Assembly (NCBI GenBank): GCA_036435485.1
Contig: CM071599.1
Coordinates: 1,860,001 to 1,924,000 of the forward strand
Length of the DNA stretch: 64,000 nt
Reading direction: 5' to 3'
DNA from: Saposhnikovia divaricata
Taxonomy: Eukaryota; Streptophyta; Magnoliopsida; Apiales; Apiaceae
The position numbers were made by a program, and so were the translations under genes. The notes beneath the pieces were generated by a model that ran no database searches, had not been told where the DNA came from, and worked only from the letters and a program-made list of their open reading frames with translations. This document shows, one piece after another, positions 12,902-26,517 of the stretch. Each line of letters begins with the position of its first letter. Positions within the stretch are counted from its first letter, which is position 1.

Positions 12902-15900
12902 TGTGGGTTATTGGAATTCAACGAAATTTTATTTGACGCAGTTCGGACCGGAATCGGAGCTGATATAATCGAAACTCGGTTTTTGAAAAATTCTCAAAGG
13001 GGTTAGTACACGGGATATTGTTAAAAATCAAGTCGGACCATTTTGTGGATATTTTTATATATTTTGTTCCTATGGGTTATTGAAATTTAACAAAATTTTA
13101 TTTGACGCGGGTCGAACCTAAATTGGAGCTGATATGATCGAAACTCGGTTTTCGGATATCCTCAAAGTGGTTAGTACACGGGATATTGTTAAAAATTGAG
13201 TCGGACCATTTTGTGGATATTTTTACATATTTTGTTCCTATGTGTTATTGGAATTCAACGAAATTTTATTTGACGCAATTCGGACCGGAATCGGAGCTGA
13301 TATGATCAAAACTCGGTTTTCGAAAATTCTCAAAGGGGTTAGTACACGGGATATTGTTAAAAATCATGTGGACCATTTTGTGGATATTTTTACATATTTT
13401 GTTCCTGTGGGTTATTGGAATTCAACGAAATTTTATTTGACGTAGTTCAGACCGGAATCGGAGTTGATATAATCGAAACTCAGTTTTTGAAAAATTCTGA
13501 AAGGGGTTAGTACACGGGATATTGTTAAAAATCAAGTCGGACCATTTTGTGGATATTTTTACATATTTTGTTCATATGGGTTATTGGAATTCAACGAAAT
13601 TTTATTTGACGCAGTTCGGACCGGAATCCGAGCTGATATAATCGAAACTCGGTTTTTGAAAAATTCCCAAAGGGGTTAGTACACGGGATATTGTTAAAAA
13701 TCAAGTCGGACCATTTTGTAGATATTTTTACATATTTTGTTCCTATGGGTTATTGAAATTCAACAAAATTTTATTTGACTCGGGTCGAACCTGAATCGGA
13801 GCTGATATGATCGAAACTCGGTTTTCGAATAATCCTCAAAGTGGTTAGTACACGGGATATTGTTAAAAATCGAGTCGGACCATTTTAGGGATATTTTTAC
13901 ATATTTTGTTCCTATGGGTTATTGGAATTCAACGAAATTTTATTTGACGCAGTTCGGACCGGAATCGGAGCTGATATAATCGAAACTCGGTTTTTGAAAA
14001 ATTCTCAAAGGGGTTAGTACACGGGATATTGTTAAAAATCAAGTCGGACCATTTTGTGGATATTTTTATATATTTTGTTCCTATGCGTTATTGAAATTTA
14101 ACAAAATTTTATTTGACGCGGGTCGAACCTGAATCGGAGCTGATATGATCGAAACTCGGTTTTCGGATAATCCTCAAAGTGGTTAGTACACGGGATATTG
14201 TTAAAAATTGAGTCGGACCATTTTGTGGATATTTTTACATATTTTGTTCCTATGGGTTATTGGAATTCAACGAAATTTTATTTGACGCAATTCGGACCGG
14301 AATCGGAGCTGATATGATCAAAACTCGGTTTTCGAAAATTCTCAAAGGGGTTAGTACACGGGATATTGTTAAAAATCATGTCGGACCATTTTGTGGATAT
14401 TTTTACATATTTTGTTCCTGTGGGTTATTGGAATTCAACGAAATTTTATTTGACGTAGTTCAGACCGGAATCGGAGTTGATATAATCGAAACTCGGTTTT
14501 GAAAAATTCTCAAAGGGGTTAGAACACGGGATATTGTTAAAAATCAAGTCGGACCATTTTGTGGATATTTTTACATATTTTGTTCATATGGGTTATTGGA
14601 ATTCAACGAAATTTTATTTGACGCAGTTCGGACCGGAATCCGAGCTGATATAATCGAAACTCGGTTTTTGAAAAATTCCCAAAGGGGTTAGTACACGGGA
14701 TATTGTTAAAAATCAAGTCGGACCATTTTGTGGATATTTTTACATATTTTGTTCCTATGGGTTATTGAAAATCAACAAAATTTTTTTTGACGCGGGTCGA
14801 ACCTGAATCGGAGCTAATATGATCGAAACTCGGTTTTCGGATAATCCTCAAAGTGGTTAGTACACGGGATATTGTTAAAAATCTAGTCGGACCATTTTAG
14901 GGATATTTTTACATATTTTGTTGCTATGGGTTATTGGAATTCAACGAAATTTTATTTGACGCAGTTCGGACCGGAATCGGAGCTGATATAATCGAAACTC
15001 GGTTTTTGAAAAATTCTCAAAGGGGTTAGTACACGGGATATTGTTAAAAATCAAGTCGGACCATTTTGTGGATATTTTTACATATTTTGTTCATATGGGT
15101 TATTGGAATTCAACGAAATTTTATTTGACGCAGTTCGGACCGGAATCCGAGCTGATATAATCGAAACTCGGTTTTTGAAAAATTCCCAAAGGGGTTAGTA
15201 CACGGGATATTGTTAAAAATCAAGTCGGACCATTTTGTGGATATTTTTACATATTTTGTTCCTATGGGTTATTGAAATTCAACAAAATTTTATTTGACGC
15301 GGGTCGAACCTGAATCGGAGCTAATATGATCGAAACTCGGTTTTCGGATAATCCTCAAAGTGGTTAGTACACGGGATATTGTTAAAAATCGAGTCGGACC
15401 ATTTTAGGGATATTTTTACATATTTTGTTCCTATGGGTTATTGGAATTCAACGAAATTTTATTTGACGCAGTTCGGACCGGAATCGGAGCTGATATAATC
15501 GAAACTCGGTTTTTGAAAAATTCTCAAAGGGGTTAGTACACGGGATATTGTTAAAAATCAAGTCGGACCATTTTGTGGATATTTTTATATATTTTGTTCC
15601 TATGGGTTATTGAAATTTAACAAAATTTTATTTGACGCGGGTCGAACCTGAATCGGAGCTGATATGATCGAAACTCGGTTTTCGGATAATCCTCAAAGTG
15701 GTTAGTACACGGGATATTGTTAAAAATCGAGTCAGACCATTTTGTGGATATTTTTAAATATTTTGTTCCTATGGGTTATTGGAATTCAACGAAATTTTAT
15801 TTGACGCAATTCGGACCGGAATCGGAGCTGATATGATCAAAACTCGGTTTTCGAAAATTCTCAAAGGGGTTAGTACACGGGATATTCTTAAAAATCATGT

Positions 15901-18900
15901 CGGACCATTTTGTGGATATTTTTACATATTTTGTTCCTGTGGGTTATTGGAATTCAACGAAATTTTATTTGACGTAGTTCAGACCGGAATCAGAGTTGAT
16001 ATAATCGAAACTCGGTTTTTGAAAAATTCTCAAAGGGGTTAGTACACGGGATATTGTTAAAAATCAAGTCGGACCATTTTGTGGATATTTTTACATATTT
16101 TGTTCATATGGGTTATTGGAATTCAACGAAATTTTATTTGACGCAGTTCGGACCGGAATCGGAGCTGATATAATCGAAACTCGGTTTTTGAAAAATTCTC
16201 AAAGGGGTTAGTACACGGGATATTGTTAAAAATCAAGTCGGACCATTTTGTGGATATTTTTATATATTTTGTTCCTATGGGTTATTGAAATTTAACAAAA
16301 TTTTATTTGACACGGGTCGAACCTGAATCGGAGCTGATATGATCGAAACTCGGTTTTCGGATAATCCTCAAAGTGGTTAGTACACGGGATATTGTTAAAA
16401 ATTGAGTCGGACCATTTTGTGGATATTTTTACATATTTTGTTCCTATGGGTTATTGGAATTCAACGAAATTTTATTTGACGCAATTCGGACCGGAATCGG
16501 AGCTGATATAATCGAAACTCGGTTTTTGAAAAATTCTCAAAGGGGTTAGTACACGGGATATTGTTAAAAATCAAGCCGGACCATTTTGTGGATATTTTTA
16601 CATATTTTGTTCATATGGGTTATTGGAATTCAACGAAATTTTATTTGACGCAGTTCGGACCGGAATCCGAGCTGATATAATCGAAACTCGGTTTTTGAAA
16701 AATTCCCAAAGGGGTTAGTACACGGGATATTGTTAAAAATCAAGTCGGACCATTTTGTGGATATTTTTACATATTTTGTTCCTATGGGTTTTTGAAATTC
16801 AACAAAATTTTATTTGACGCGGGTCGAACCTGAATCGGAGCTAATATGATCGAAACTCGGTTTTCGGATAATCCTCAAAGTGGTTAGTACACGGGATATT
16901 GTTAAAAATCGAGTCGGACCATTTTAGGGATATTTTTACATATTTTGTTCCTATGAGTTATTGGAATTCAACGAAATTTTATTTGACGCAGTTCGGACCG
17001 GAATCGGAGCTGATATAATCGAAACTCGGTTTTTGAAAAATTCTAAAAGGGTTTAGTACACGGGATATTGTTAAAAATCAAGTCGGACCATTTTGTGGAT
17101 ATTTTTATATATTTTGTTCCTATGGGTTATTGAAATTTAACAAAATTTTATTTGACGCGGGTCGAACCTGAATCGGAGCTGATATGGTCGAAACTCGGTT
17201 TTCGGATAATCCTCAAAGTGGTTAGTACACGGGATATTGTTAAAAATCGAGTCGGACCATTTTTGGGATATTTTTACATATTTTGTTCCTATGGGTTATT
17301 GGAATTCAACGAAATTTTATTTGACGCAGTTCGGACCGGAATCGGAGCTGATATAATCGAAACTCGATTTTTGAAAAAATTCTCAAAGGGGTTAGTACAC
17401 GGGATATTGTTAAAAATCAAGTCGGACCATTTTGTGGATATTTTTACATATTTTGTTCATATGGGTTATTGGAATTCAACGAAATTTTATTTGACGCAGT
17501 TCGGACCGGAATCCGAGCTGATATAATCGAAACTCGGTTTTTGAAAAATTCCCAAAGGGGTTAGTACACGGGATATTGTTAAAAATCAAGTCGGACCATT
17601 TTGTGGATATTTTTACATATTTTGTTCCTATGGGTTATTGGAATTCAACGAAATTTTATTTGACGCAATTCGGACCGGAATCGGAGCTGATATGATCGAA
17701 ACTCGGTTTTTGAAAAATTCTCAAAGGGGTTAGTACACGGGATATTGTTAAAAATCAAGCCGGACCATTTTGTGGATATTTTTATATATTTTGTTCCTAT
17801 GGGTTATTGAAATTTAACAAAATTTTATTTGACGCGGGTCGAACCTGAATCGGAGCTGATATGATCGAAACTCGGTTTTCGGATAATCCTCAAAGTGGTT
17901 AGTACACGGGATATTGTTAAAAATTGAGTCGGACCATTTTGTGGATATTTTTACATATTTTGTTCCTATGGGTTATTGGAATTCAACGAAATTTTATTTG
18001 ACGCAATTCGGACCGGAATCGGAGCTGATATGATCGAAACTCGGTTTTTGAAAAATTCTCAAAGGGGTTAGTACACGGGATATTGTTAAAAATCAAGTCG
18101 GACCATTTTGTGGATATTTTTATATATTTTGTTCCTATGGGTTATTGAAATTTAACAAAATTTTATTTGACGCGGGTCGAACCTGAATCGGAGCTGATAT
18201 GATCGAAACTCGGTTTTCGGATAATCCTCAAAGTGGTTAGTACACGGGATATTGTTAAAAATTGAGTCGGACCATTTTGTGGATATTTTTACATATTTTG
18301 TTCCTATGGGTTATTGGAATTCAACGAAATTTTATTTGACGCAATTCGGACCGGAATCGGAGCTGATATGATCAAAACTCGGTTTTCGAAAATTCTCAAA
18401 GGGGTTTTTACATGGGATATTGTTAAAAATCAAGTCAGACCATTTTGTGGATATTTTTACATATTTTGTTCTTGTGGGTTATTGGAATTCAACGAAATTT
18501 TATTTGACGCAGTTCGGACCGGAATCGGAGCTGATATAATCGAAACTCGGTTTTTGAAAAATTCTCAAAGGGGTTAGTACACGGGATATTGTTAAAAATC
18601 AAGTCGGACCATTTTGTGGATATTTTTATATATTTTGTTCCTATGGGTTATTGAAATTTAACAAAATTTTATTTGACGCGGGTCGAACCTGAATTGGAGC
18701 TGATATGATCGAAACTCGGTTTTCGGATATCCTCAAAGTGGTTAGTACACGGGATATTGTTAAAAATTGAGTCGGACCATTTTGTGGATATTTTTACATA
18801 TTTTGTTCCTATGTGTTATTGGAATTCAACGAAATTTTATTTGACGCAATTCGGACCGGAATCGGAGCTGATATGATCAAAACTCGGTTTTCGAAAATTC

Positions 18901-21900
18901 TCAAAGGGGTTAGTACACGGGATATTGTTAAAAATCATGTGGACCATTTTGTGGATATTTTTACATATTTTGTTCCTGTGGGTTATTGGAATTCAACGAA
19001 ATTTTATTTGACGTAGTTCAGACCGGAATCGGAGTTGATATAATCGAAACTCAGTTTTTGAAAAATTCTGAAAGGGGTTAGTACACGGGATATTGTTAAA
19101 AATCAAGTCGGACCATTTTGTGGATATTTTTACATATTTTGTTCATATGGGTTATTGGAATTCAACGAAATTTTATTTGACGCAGTTCGGACCGGAATCC
19201 GAGCTGATATAATCGAAACTCGGTTTTTGAAAAATTCCCAAAGGGGTTAGTACACGGGATATTGTTAAAAATCAAGTCGGACCATTTTGTAGATATTTTT
19301 ACATATTTTGTTCCTATGGGTTATTGAAATTCAACAAAATTTTATTTGACTCGGGTCGAACCTGAATCGGAGCTGATATGATCGAAACTCGGTTTTCGAA
19401 TAATCCTCAAAGTGGTTAGTACACGGGATATTGTTAAAAATCGAGTCGGACCATTTTAGGGATATTTTTACATATTTTGTTCCTATGGGTTATTGGAATT
19501 CAACGAAATTTTATTTGACGCAGTTCGGACCGGAATCGGAGCTGATATAATCGAAACTCGGTTTTTGAAAAATTCTCAAAGGGGTTAGTACACGGGATAT
19601 TGTTAAAAATCAAGTCGGACCATTTTGTGGATATTTTTATATATTTTGTTCCTATGCGTTATTGAAATTTAACAAAATTTTATTTGACGCGGGTCGAACC
19701 TGAATCGGAGCTGATATGATCGAAACTCGGTTTTCGGATAATCCTCAAAGTGGTTAGTACACGGGATATTGTTAAAAATTGAGTCGGACCATTTTGTGGA
19801 TATTTTTACATATTTTGTTCCTATGGGTTATTGGAATTCAACGAAATTTTATTTGACGCAATTCGGACCGGAATCGGAGCTGATATGATCAAAACTCGGT
19901 TTTCGAAAATTCTCAAAGGGGTTAGTACACGGGATATTGTTAAAAATCATGTCGGACCATTTTGTGGATATTTTTACATATTTTGTTCCTGTGGGTTATT
20001 GGAATTCAACGAAATTTTATTTGACGTAGTTCAGACCGGAATCGGAGTTGATATAATCGAAACTCGGTTTTGAAAAATTCTCAAAGGGGTTAGAACACGG
20101 GATATTGTTAAAAATCAAGTCGGACCATTTTGTGGATATTTTTACATATTTTGTTCATATGGGTTATTGGAATTCAACGAAATTTTATTTGACGCAGTTC
20201 GGACCGGAATCCGAGCTGATATAATCGAAACTCGGTTTTTGAAAAATTCCCAAAGGGGTTAGTACACGGGATATTGTTAAAAATCAAGTCGGACCATTTT
20301 GTGGATATTTTTACATATTTTGTTCCTATGGGTTATTGAAAATCAACAAAATTTTTTTTGACGCGGGTCGAACCTGAATCGGAGCTAATATGATCGAAAC
20401 TCGGTTTTCGGATAATCCTCAAAGTGGTTAGTACACGGGATATTGTTAAAAATCTAGTCGGACCATTTTAGGGATATTTTTACATATTTTGTTGCTATGG
20501 GTTATTGGAATTCAACGAAATTTTATTTGACGCAGTTCGGACCGGAATCGGAGCTGATATAATCGAAACTCGGTTTTTGAAAAATTCTCAAAGGGGTTAG
20601 TACACGGGATATTGTTAAAAATCAAGTCGGACCATTTTGTGGATATTTTTACATATTTTGTTCATATGGGTTATTGGAATTCAACGAAATTTTATTTGAC
20701 GCAGTTCGGACCGGAATCCGAGCTGATATAATCGAAACTCGGTTTTTGAAAAATTCCCAAAGGGGTTAGTACACGGGATATTGTTAAAAATCAAGTCGGA
20801 CCATTTTGTGGATATTTTTACATATTTTGTTCCTATGGGTTATTGAAATTCAACAAAATTTTATTTGACGCGGGTCGAACCTGAATCGGAGCTAATATGA
20901 TCGAAACTCGGTTTTCGGATAATCCTCAAAGTGGTTAGTACACGGGATATTGTTAAAAATCGAGTCGGACCATTTTAGGGATATTTTTACATATTTTGTT
21001 CCTATGGGTTATTGGAATTCAACGAAATTTTATTTGACGCAGTTCGGACCGGAATCGGAGCTGATATAATCGAAACTCGGTTTTTGAAAAATTCTCAAAG
21101 GGGTTAGTACACGGGATATTGTTAAAAATCAAGTCGGACCATTTTGTGGATATTTTTATATATTTTGTTCCTATGGGTTATTGAAATTTAACAAAATTTT
21201 ATTTGACGCGGGTCGAACCTGAATCGGAGCTGATATGATCGAAACTCGGTTTTCGGATAATCCTCAAAGTGGTTAGTACACGGGATATTGTTAAAAATCG
21301 AGTCAGACCATTTTGTGGATATTTTTAAATATTTTGTTCCTATGGGTTATTGGAATTCAACGAAATTTTATTTGACGCAATTCGGACCGGAATCGGAGCT
21401 GATATGATCAAAACTCGGTTTTCGAAAATTCTCAAAGGGGTTAGTACACGGGATATTCTTAAAAATCATGTCGGACCATTTTGTGGATATTTTTACATAT
21501 TTTGTTCCTGTGGGTTATTGGAATTCAACGAAATTTTATTTGACGTAGTTCAGACCGGAATCAGAGTTGATATAATCGAAACTCGGTTTTTGAAAAATTC
21601 TCAAAGGGGTTAGTACACGGGATATTGTTAAAAATCAAGTCGGACCATTTTGTGGATATTTTTACATATTTTGTTCATATGGGTTATTGGAATTCAACGA
21701 AATTTTATTTGACGCAGTTCGGACCGGAATCGGAGCTGATATAATCGAAACTCGGTTTTTGAAAAATTCTCAAAGGGGTTAGTACACGGGATATTGTTAA
21801 AAATCAAGTCGGACCATTTTGTGGATATTTTTATATATTTTGTTCCTATGGGTTATTGAAATTTAACAAAATTTTATTTGACGCGGGTCGAACCTGAATC

Positions 21901-23180
21901 GGAGCTGATATGATCGAAACTCGGTTTTCGGATAATCCTCAAAGTGGTTAGTACACGGGATATTGTTAAAAATTGAGTCGGACCATTTTGTGGATATTTT
22001 TACATATTTTGTTCCTATGGGTTATTGGAATTCAACGAAATTTTATTTGACGCAATTCGGACCGGAATCGGAGCTGATATAATCGAAACTCGGTTTTTGA
22101 AAAATTCTCAAAGGGGTTAGTACACGGGATATTGTTAAAAATCAAGCCGGACCATTTTGTGGATATTTTTACATATTTTGTTCATATGGGTTATTGGAAT
22201 TCAACGAAATTTTATTTGACGCAGTTCGGACCGGAATCCGAGCTGATATAATCGAAACTCGGTTTTTGAAAAATTCCCAAAGGGGTTAGTACACGGGATA
22301 TTGTTAAAAATCAAGTCGGACCATTTTGTGGATATTTTTACATATTTTGTTCCTATGGGTTTTTGAAATTCAACAAAATTTTATTTGACGCGGGTCGAAC
22401 CTGAATCGGAGCTAATATGATCGAAACTCGGTTTTCGGATAATCCTCAAAGTGGTTAGTACACGGGATATTGTTAAAAATCGAGTCGGACCATTTTAGGG
22501 ATATTTTTACATATTTTGTTCCTATGAGTTATTGGAATTCAACGAAATTTTATTTGACGCAGTTCGGACCGGAATCGGAGCTGATATAATCGAAACTCGG
22601 TTTTTGAAAAATTCTAAAAGGGTTTAGTACACGGGATATTGTTAAAAATCAAGTCGGACCATTTTGTGGATATTTTTATATATTTTGTTCCTATGGGTTA
22701 TTGAAATTTAACAAAATTTTATTTGACGCGGGTCGAACCTGAATCGGAGCTGATATGGTCGAAACTCGGTTTTCGGATAATCCTCAAAGTGGTTAGTACA
22801 CGGGATATTGTTAAAAATCGAGTCGGACCATTTTTGGGATATTTTTACATATTTTGTTCCTATGGGTTATTGGAATTCAACGAAATTTTATTTGACGCAG
22901 TTCGGACCGGAATCGGAGCTGATATAATCGAAACTCGATTTTTGAAAAAATTCTCAAAGGGGTTAGTACACGGGATATTGTTAAAAATCAAGTCGGACCA
23001 TTTTGTGGATATTTTTACATATTTTGTTCATATGGGTTATTGGAATTCAACGAAATTTTATTTGACGCAGTTCGGACCGGAATCCGAGCTGATATAATCG
23101 AAACTCGGTTTTTGAAAAATTCCCAAAGGGGTTAGTACACGGGATATTGTTAAAAATCAAGTCGGACCATTTTGTGGATA
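12030..23180. repeat. 33-mer higher-order repeat, two tandem copies of 5571 bp
   Basis: Every variant marker in 12030-17600 recurs 5571 bp downstream, including singletons such as CATGTGGACC (13366 and 18937), ATCTAGTCGG (14881 and 20452), GTTGCTATGGG and the ATATGGTCG monomer (17183 and 22754). 5571 bp equals 33 monomers minus 6 bp of 168-bp variants. The copies differ at only a few sites that I could find, for example 13120 A versus 18691 G, and GACACGGG near 16311 versus GACGCGGG near 21882. The first part overlaps the end of the 23-mer block. Confidence 0.9.
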
Positions 23181-26100
23181 TTTTTACATATTTTGTTCCT
23201 ATGGGTTATTGAAATTCAACAAAATTTTATTTGACGCGGGTCGAACCTGAATCGGAGCTAATATGATCGAAACTCGGTTTTCGGATAATCCTCAAAGTGG
23301 TTAGTACACGGGATATTGTTAAAAATCGAGTCGGACCATTTTAGGGATATTTTTACATATTTTGTTCCTATGGGTTATTGGAATTCAACGAAATTTTATT
23401 TGACGCAGTTCGGACCGGAATCGGAGCTGATATAATCGAAACTCGGTTTTTGAAAAATTCTCAAAGGGGTTAGTACACGGGATATTGTTAAAAATCAAGT
23501 CGGACCATTTTGTGGATATTTTTATATATTTTGTTCCTATGGGTTATTGAAATTTAACAAAATTTTATTTGACGCGGGTCGAACCTGAATCGGAGCTGAT
23601 ATGATCGAAACTCGGTTTTCGGATAATCCTCAAAGTGGTTAGTACACGGGATATTCTTAAAAATTGAGTCGGACCATTTTGTGGATATTTTTACATATTT
23701 TGTTCCTATGGGTTATTGGAATTCAACGAAATTTTATTTGACGCAATTCGGACCGGAATCGGAGCTGATATGATCAAAACTCGGTTTTCGAAAATTCTCA
23801 AAGGGGTTAGTACACGGGATATTGTTAAAAATCATGTCGGACCATTTTGTGGATATTTTTACATATTTTGTTCCTGTGGGTTATTGGAATTCAACGAAAT
23901 TTTATTTGACGTAGTTCAGACCGGAATCAGAGTTGATATAATCGAAACTCGGTTTTTGAAAAATTCTCAAAGGGGTTAGTACACGGGATATTGTTAAAAA
24001 TCAAGTCGGACCATTTTGTGGATATTTTTACATATTTTGTTCATATGGGTTATTGGAATTCAACGAAATTTTATTTGACGCAGTTCGGACCGGAATCCGA
24101 GCTGATATAATCGAAACTCGGTTTTTGAAAAATTCCCAAAGGGGTTAGTACACGGGATATTGTTAAAAATCAAGTCGGACCATTTTGTGGATATTTTTAC
24201 ATATTTTGTTCCTATGGGTTATTGAAATTCAACAAAATTTTATTTGACGCGGGTCGAACCTGAATCGGAGCTGATATGATCGAAACTCAGTTTTCGGATA
24301 ATCCTCAAAGTGGTTAGTACACGGGATATTGTTAAAAATCGAGTCGGACCATTTTAGGGATATTTTTACATATTTTGTTCTTATGGGTTATTGGAATTCA
24401 ACAAAATTTTATTTGACGCAGTTCGGACCGGAATCGGAGCTGATATAATCGAAACTCGGTTTTTGAAAAATTCTCAAAGGGGTTAGTACACGGGATATTG
24501 TTAAAAATCAAGTCGGACCATTTTGTGGATATTTTTATATATTTTGTTCCTATGGGTTATTGAAGTTTAACAAAATTTTATTTGACGCGGGTCGAACCTG
24601 AATCGGAGCTGATATGATCGAAACTCGGTTTTCGGATAATCCTCAAAGTGGTTAGTACACCGTATATTGTTAAAAATAAAGTCGGACCATTTTGTGGATA
24701 TTTTTACATATTTTGTTCCTATGGGTTATTGGAATTCAACGAAATTTTATTTGACGCAATTCGGACCGGAATCGGAGCTGATATGATCGAAACTCGGTTT
24801 TTGAAAAATTCCCAAAGGGGTTAGTACACGGGATATTGTTAAAAATCAAGTCGGACCATTTTGTGGATATTTTTACATATTTTGTTCCTATGGGTTATTG
24901 AAATTCAACAAAATTTTATTTGACGCGGGTCGAACCTGAATCGGAGCTAATATGATCGAAACTCGGTTTTCGGATAATCCTCAAAGTGGTTAGTACACGG
25001 GATATTGTTAAAAATCGAGTCGGACCATTTTAGGGATATTTTTACATATTTTGTTCCTATGGGTTATTGGAATTCAACGAAATTTTATTTGACGCAGTTC
25101 GGACCGGAATCGGAGCTGATATAATCGAAACTCGGTTTTTGAAAAATTCTCAAAGGGGTTAGTACACGGGATATTGTTAAAAATCAAGTCGGACCATTTT
25201 GTGGATATTTTTATATATTTTGTTCCTATGGGTTATTGAAATTTAACAAAATTTTATTTGACGCGGGTCGAACCTGAATCGGAGGTGATATGATCGAAAC
25301 TCGGTTTTCGGATAATCCTCAAAGTGGTTAGTACACGGGATATTGTTAAAAATTGAGTCGGACCATTTTGTGGATATTTTTACATATTTTGTTCCTATGG
25401 GTTATTGGAATTCAACGAAATTTTATTTGACGCAATTCGGACCGGAATCGGAGCTGATATGATCAAAACTCGGTTTTCGAAAATTCTCAAAGGGGTTAGT
25501 ACACGGGATATTGTTAAAAATCATGTCGGACCATTTTGTGGATATTTTTACATATTTTGTTCCTGTGGATTATTGGAATTCAACGAAATTTTATTTGACG
25601 TAGTTCGGACCGGAATCAGAGTTGATATAATCGAAACTCGGTTTTTGAAAAATTCTCAAAGGGGTTAGTACACGGGATATTGTTAAAAATCAAGTCGGAC
25701 CATTTTGTGGATATTTTTACATATTTTGTTCATATGGGTTATTGGAATTCAACGAAATTTTATTTGACGCAGTTCGGACCGGAATCCGAGCTGATATAAT
25801 CGAAACTCGGTTTTTGAAAAATTCCCAAAGGGGTTAGTACACGGGATATTGTTAAAAATCAAGTCGGACCATTTTGTGGATATTTTTACATAATTTGTTC
25901 CTATGGGTTATTGAAATTCAACAAAATTTTATTTGACGCGGGTCGAACCTGAATCGGAGCTGATATGATCGAAACTCAGTTTTCGGATAATCCTCAAAGT
26001 GGTTAGTACACGGGATATTGTTAAAAATCGAGTCGGACCATTTTAGGGATATTTTTACATATTTTGTTCCTATGGGTTATTGGAATTCAACAAAATTTTA

Positions 26101-26517
26101 TTTGACGCAGTTCGGACCGGAATCGGAGCTGATATAATCGAAACTCGGTTTTTGTAAAATTCTCAAAGGGGTTAGTACACGGGATATTGTTAAAAATCAA
26201 GTCGGACCATTTTGTGGATATTTTTATATATTTTGTTCCTATGGGTTATTGAAATTTAACAAAATTTTATTTGACGCGGGTCGAACCTGAATCGGAGCTG
26301 ATATGATCGAAACTCGGTTTTCGGATAATCCTCAAAGTGGTTAGTACACCGTATATTGTTAAAAATTGAGTCGGACCATTTTGTGGATATTTTTACATAT
26401 TTTGTTCCTATGGGTTATTGGAATTCAACGAAATTTTATTTGACGCAATTCGGACCGGAATCGGAGCTGATATGATCAAAACTCGGTTTTCGAAAATTCT
26501 CAAAGGGGTTAGTACAC
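23140..26517. repeat. 10-mer higher-order repeat, two copies of 1689 bp
   Basis: Markers recur 1689 bp apart: the TACACCGTATATTG variant at 24660 and 26349, and the monomer pair with CATGTCGG and GACGTAGTTC near 23833 and 25522. The approximate copies are 23140-24828 and 24829-26517. They are less alike than the 33-mer copies, with scattered substitutions such as GTTCAGACC versus GTTCGGACC and GGAGCTG versus GGAGGTG. Confidence 0.75.
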
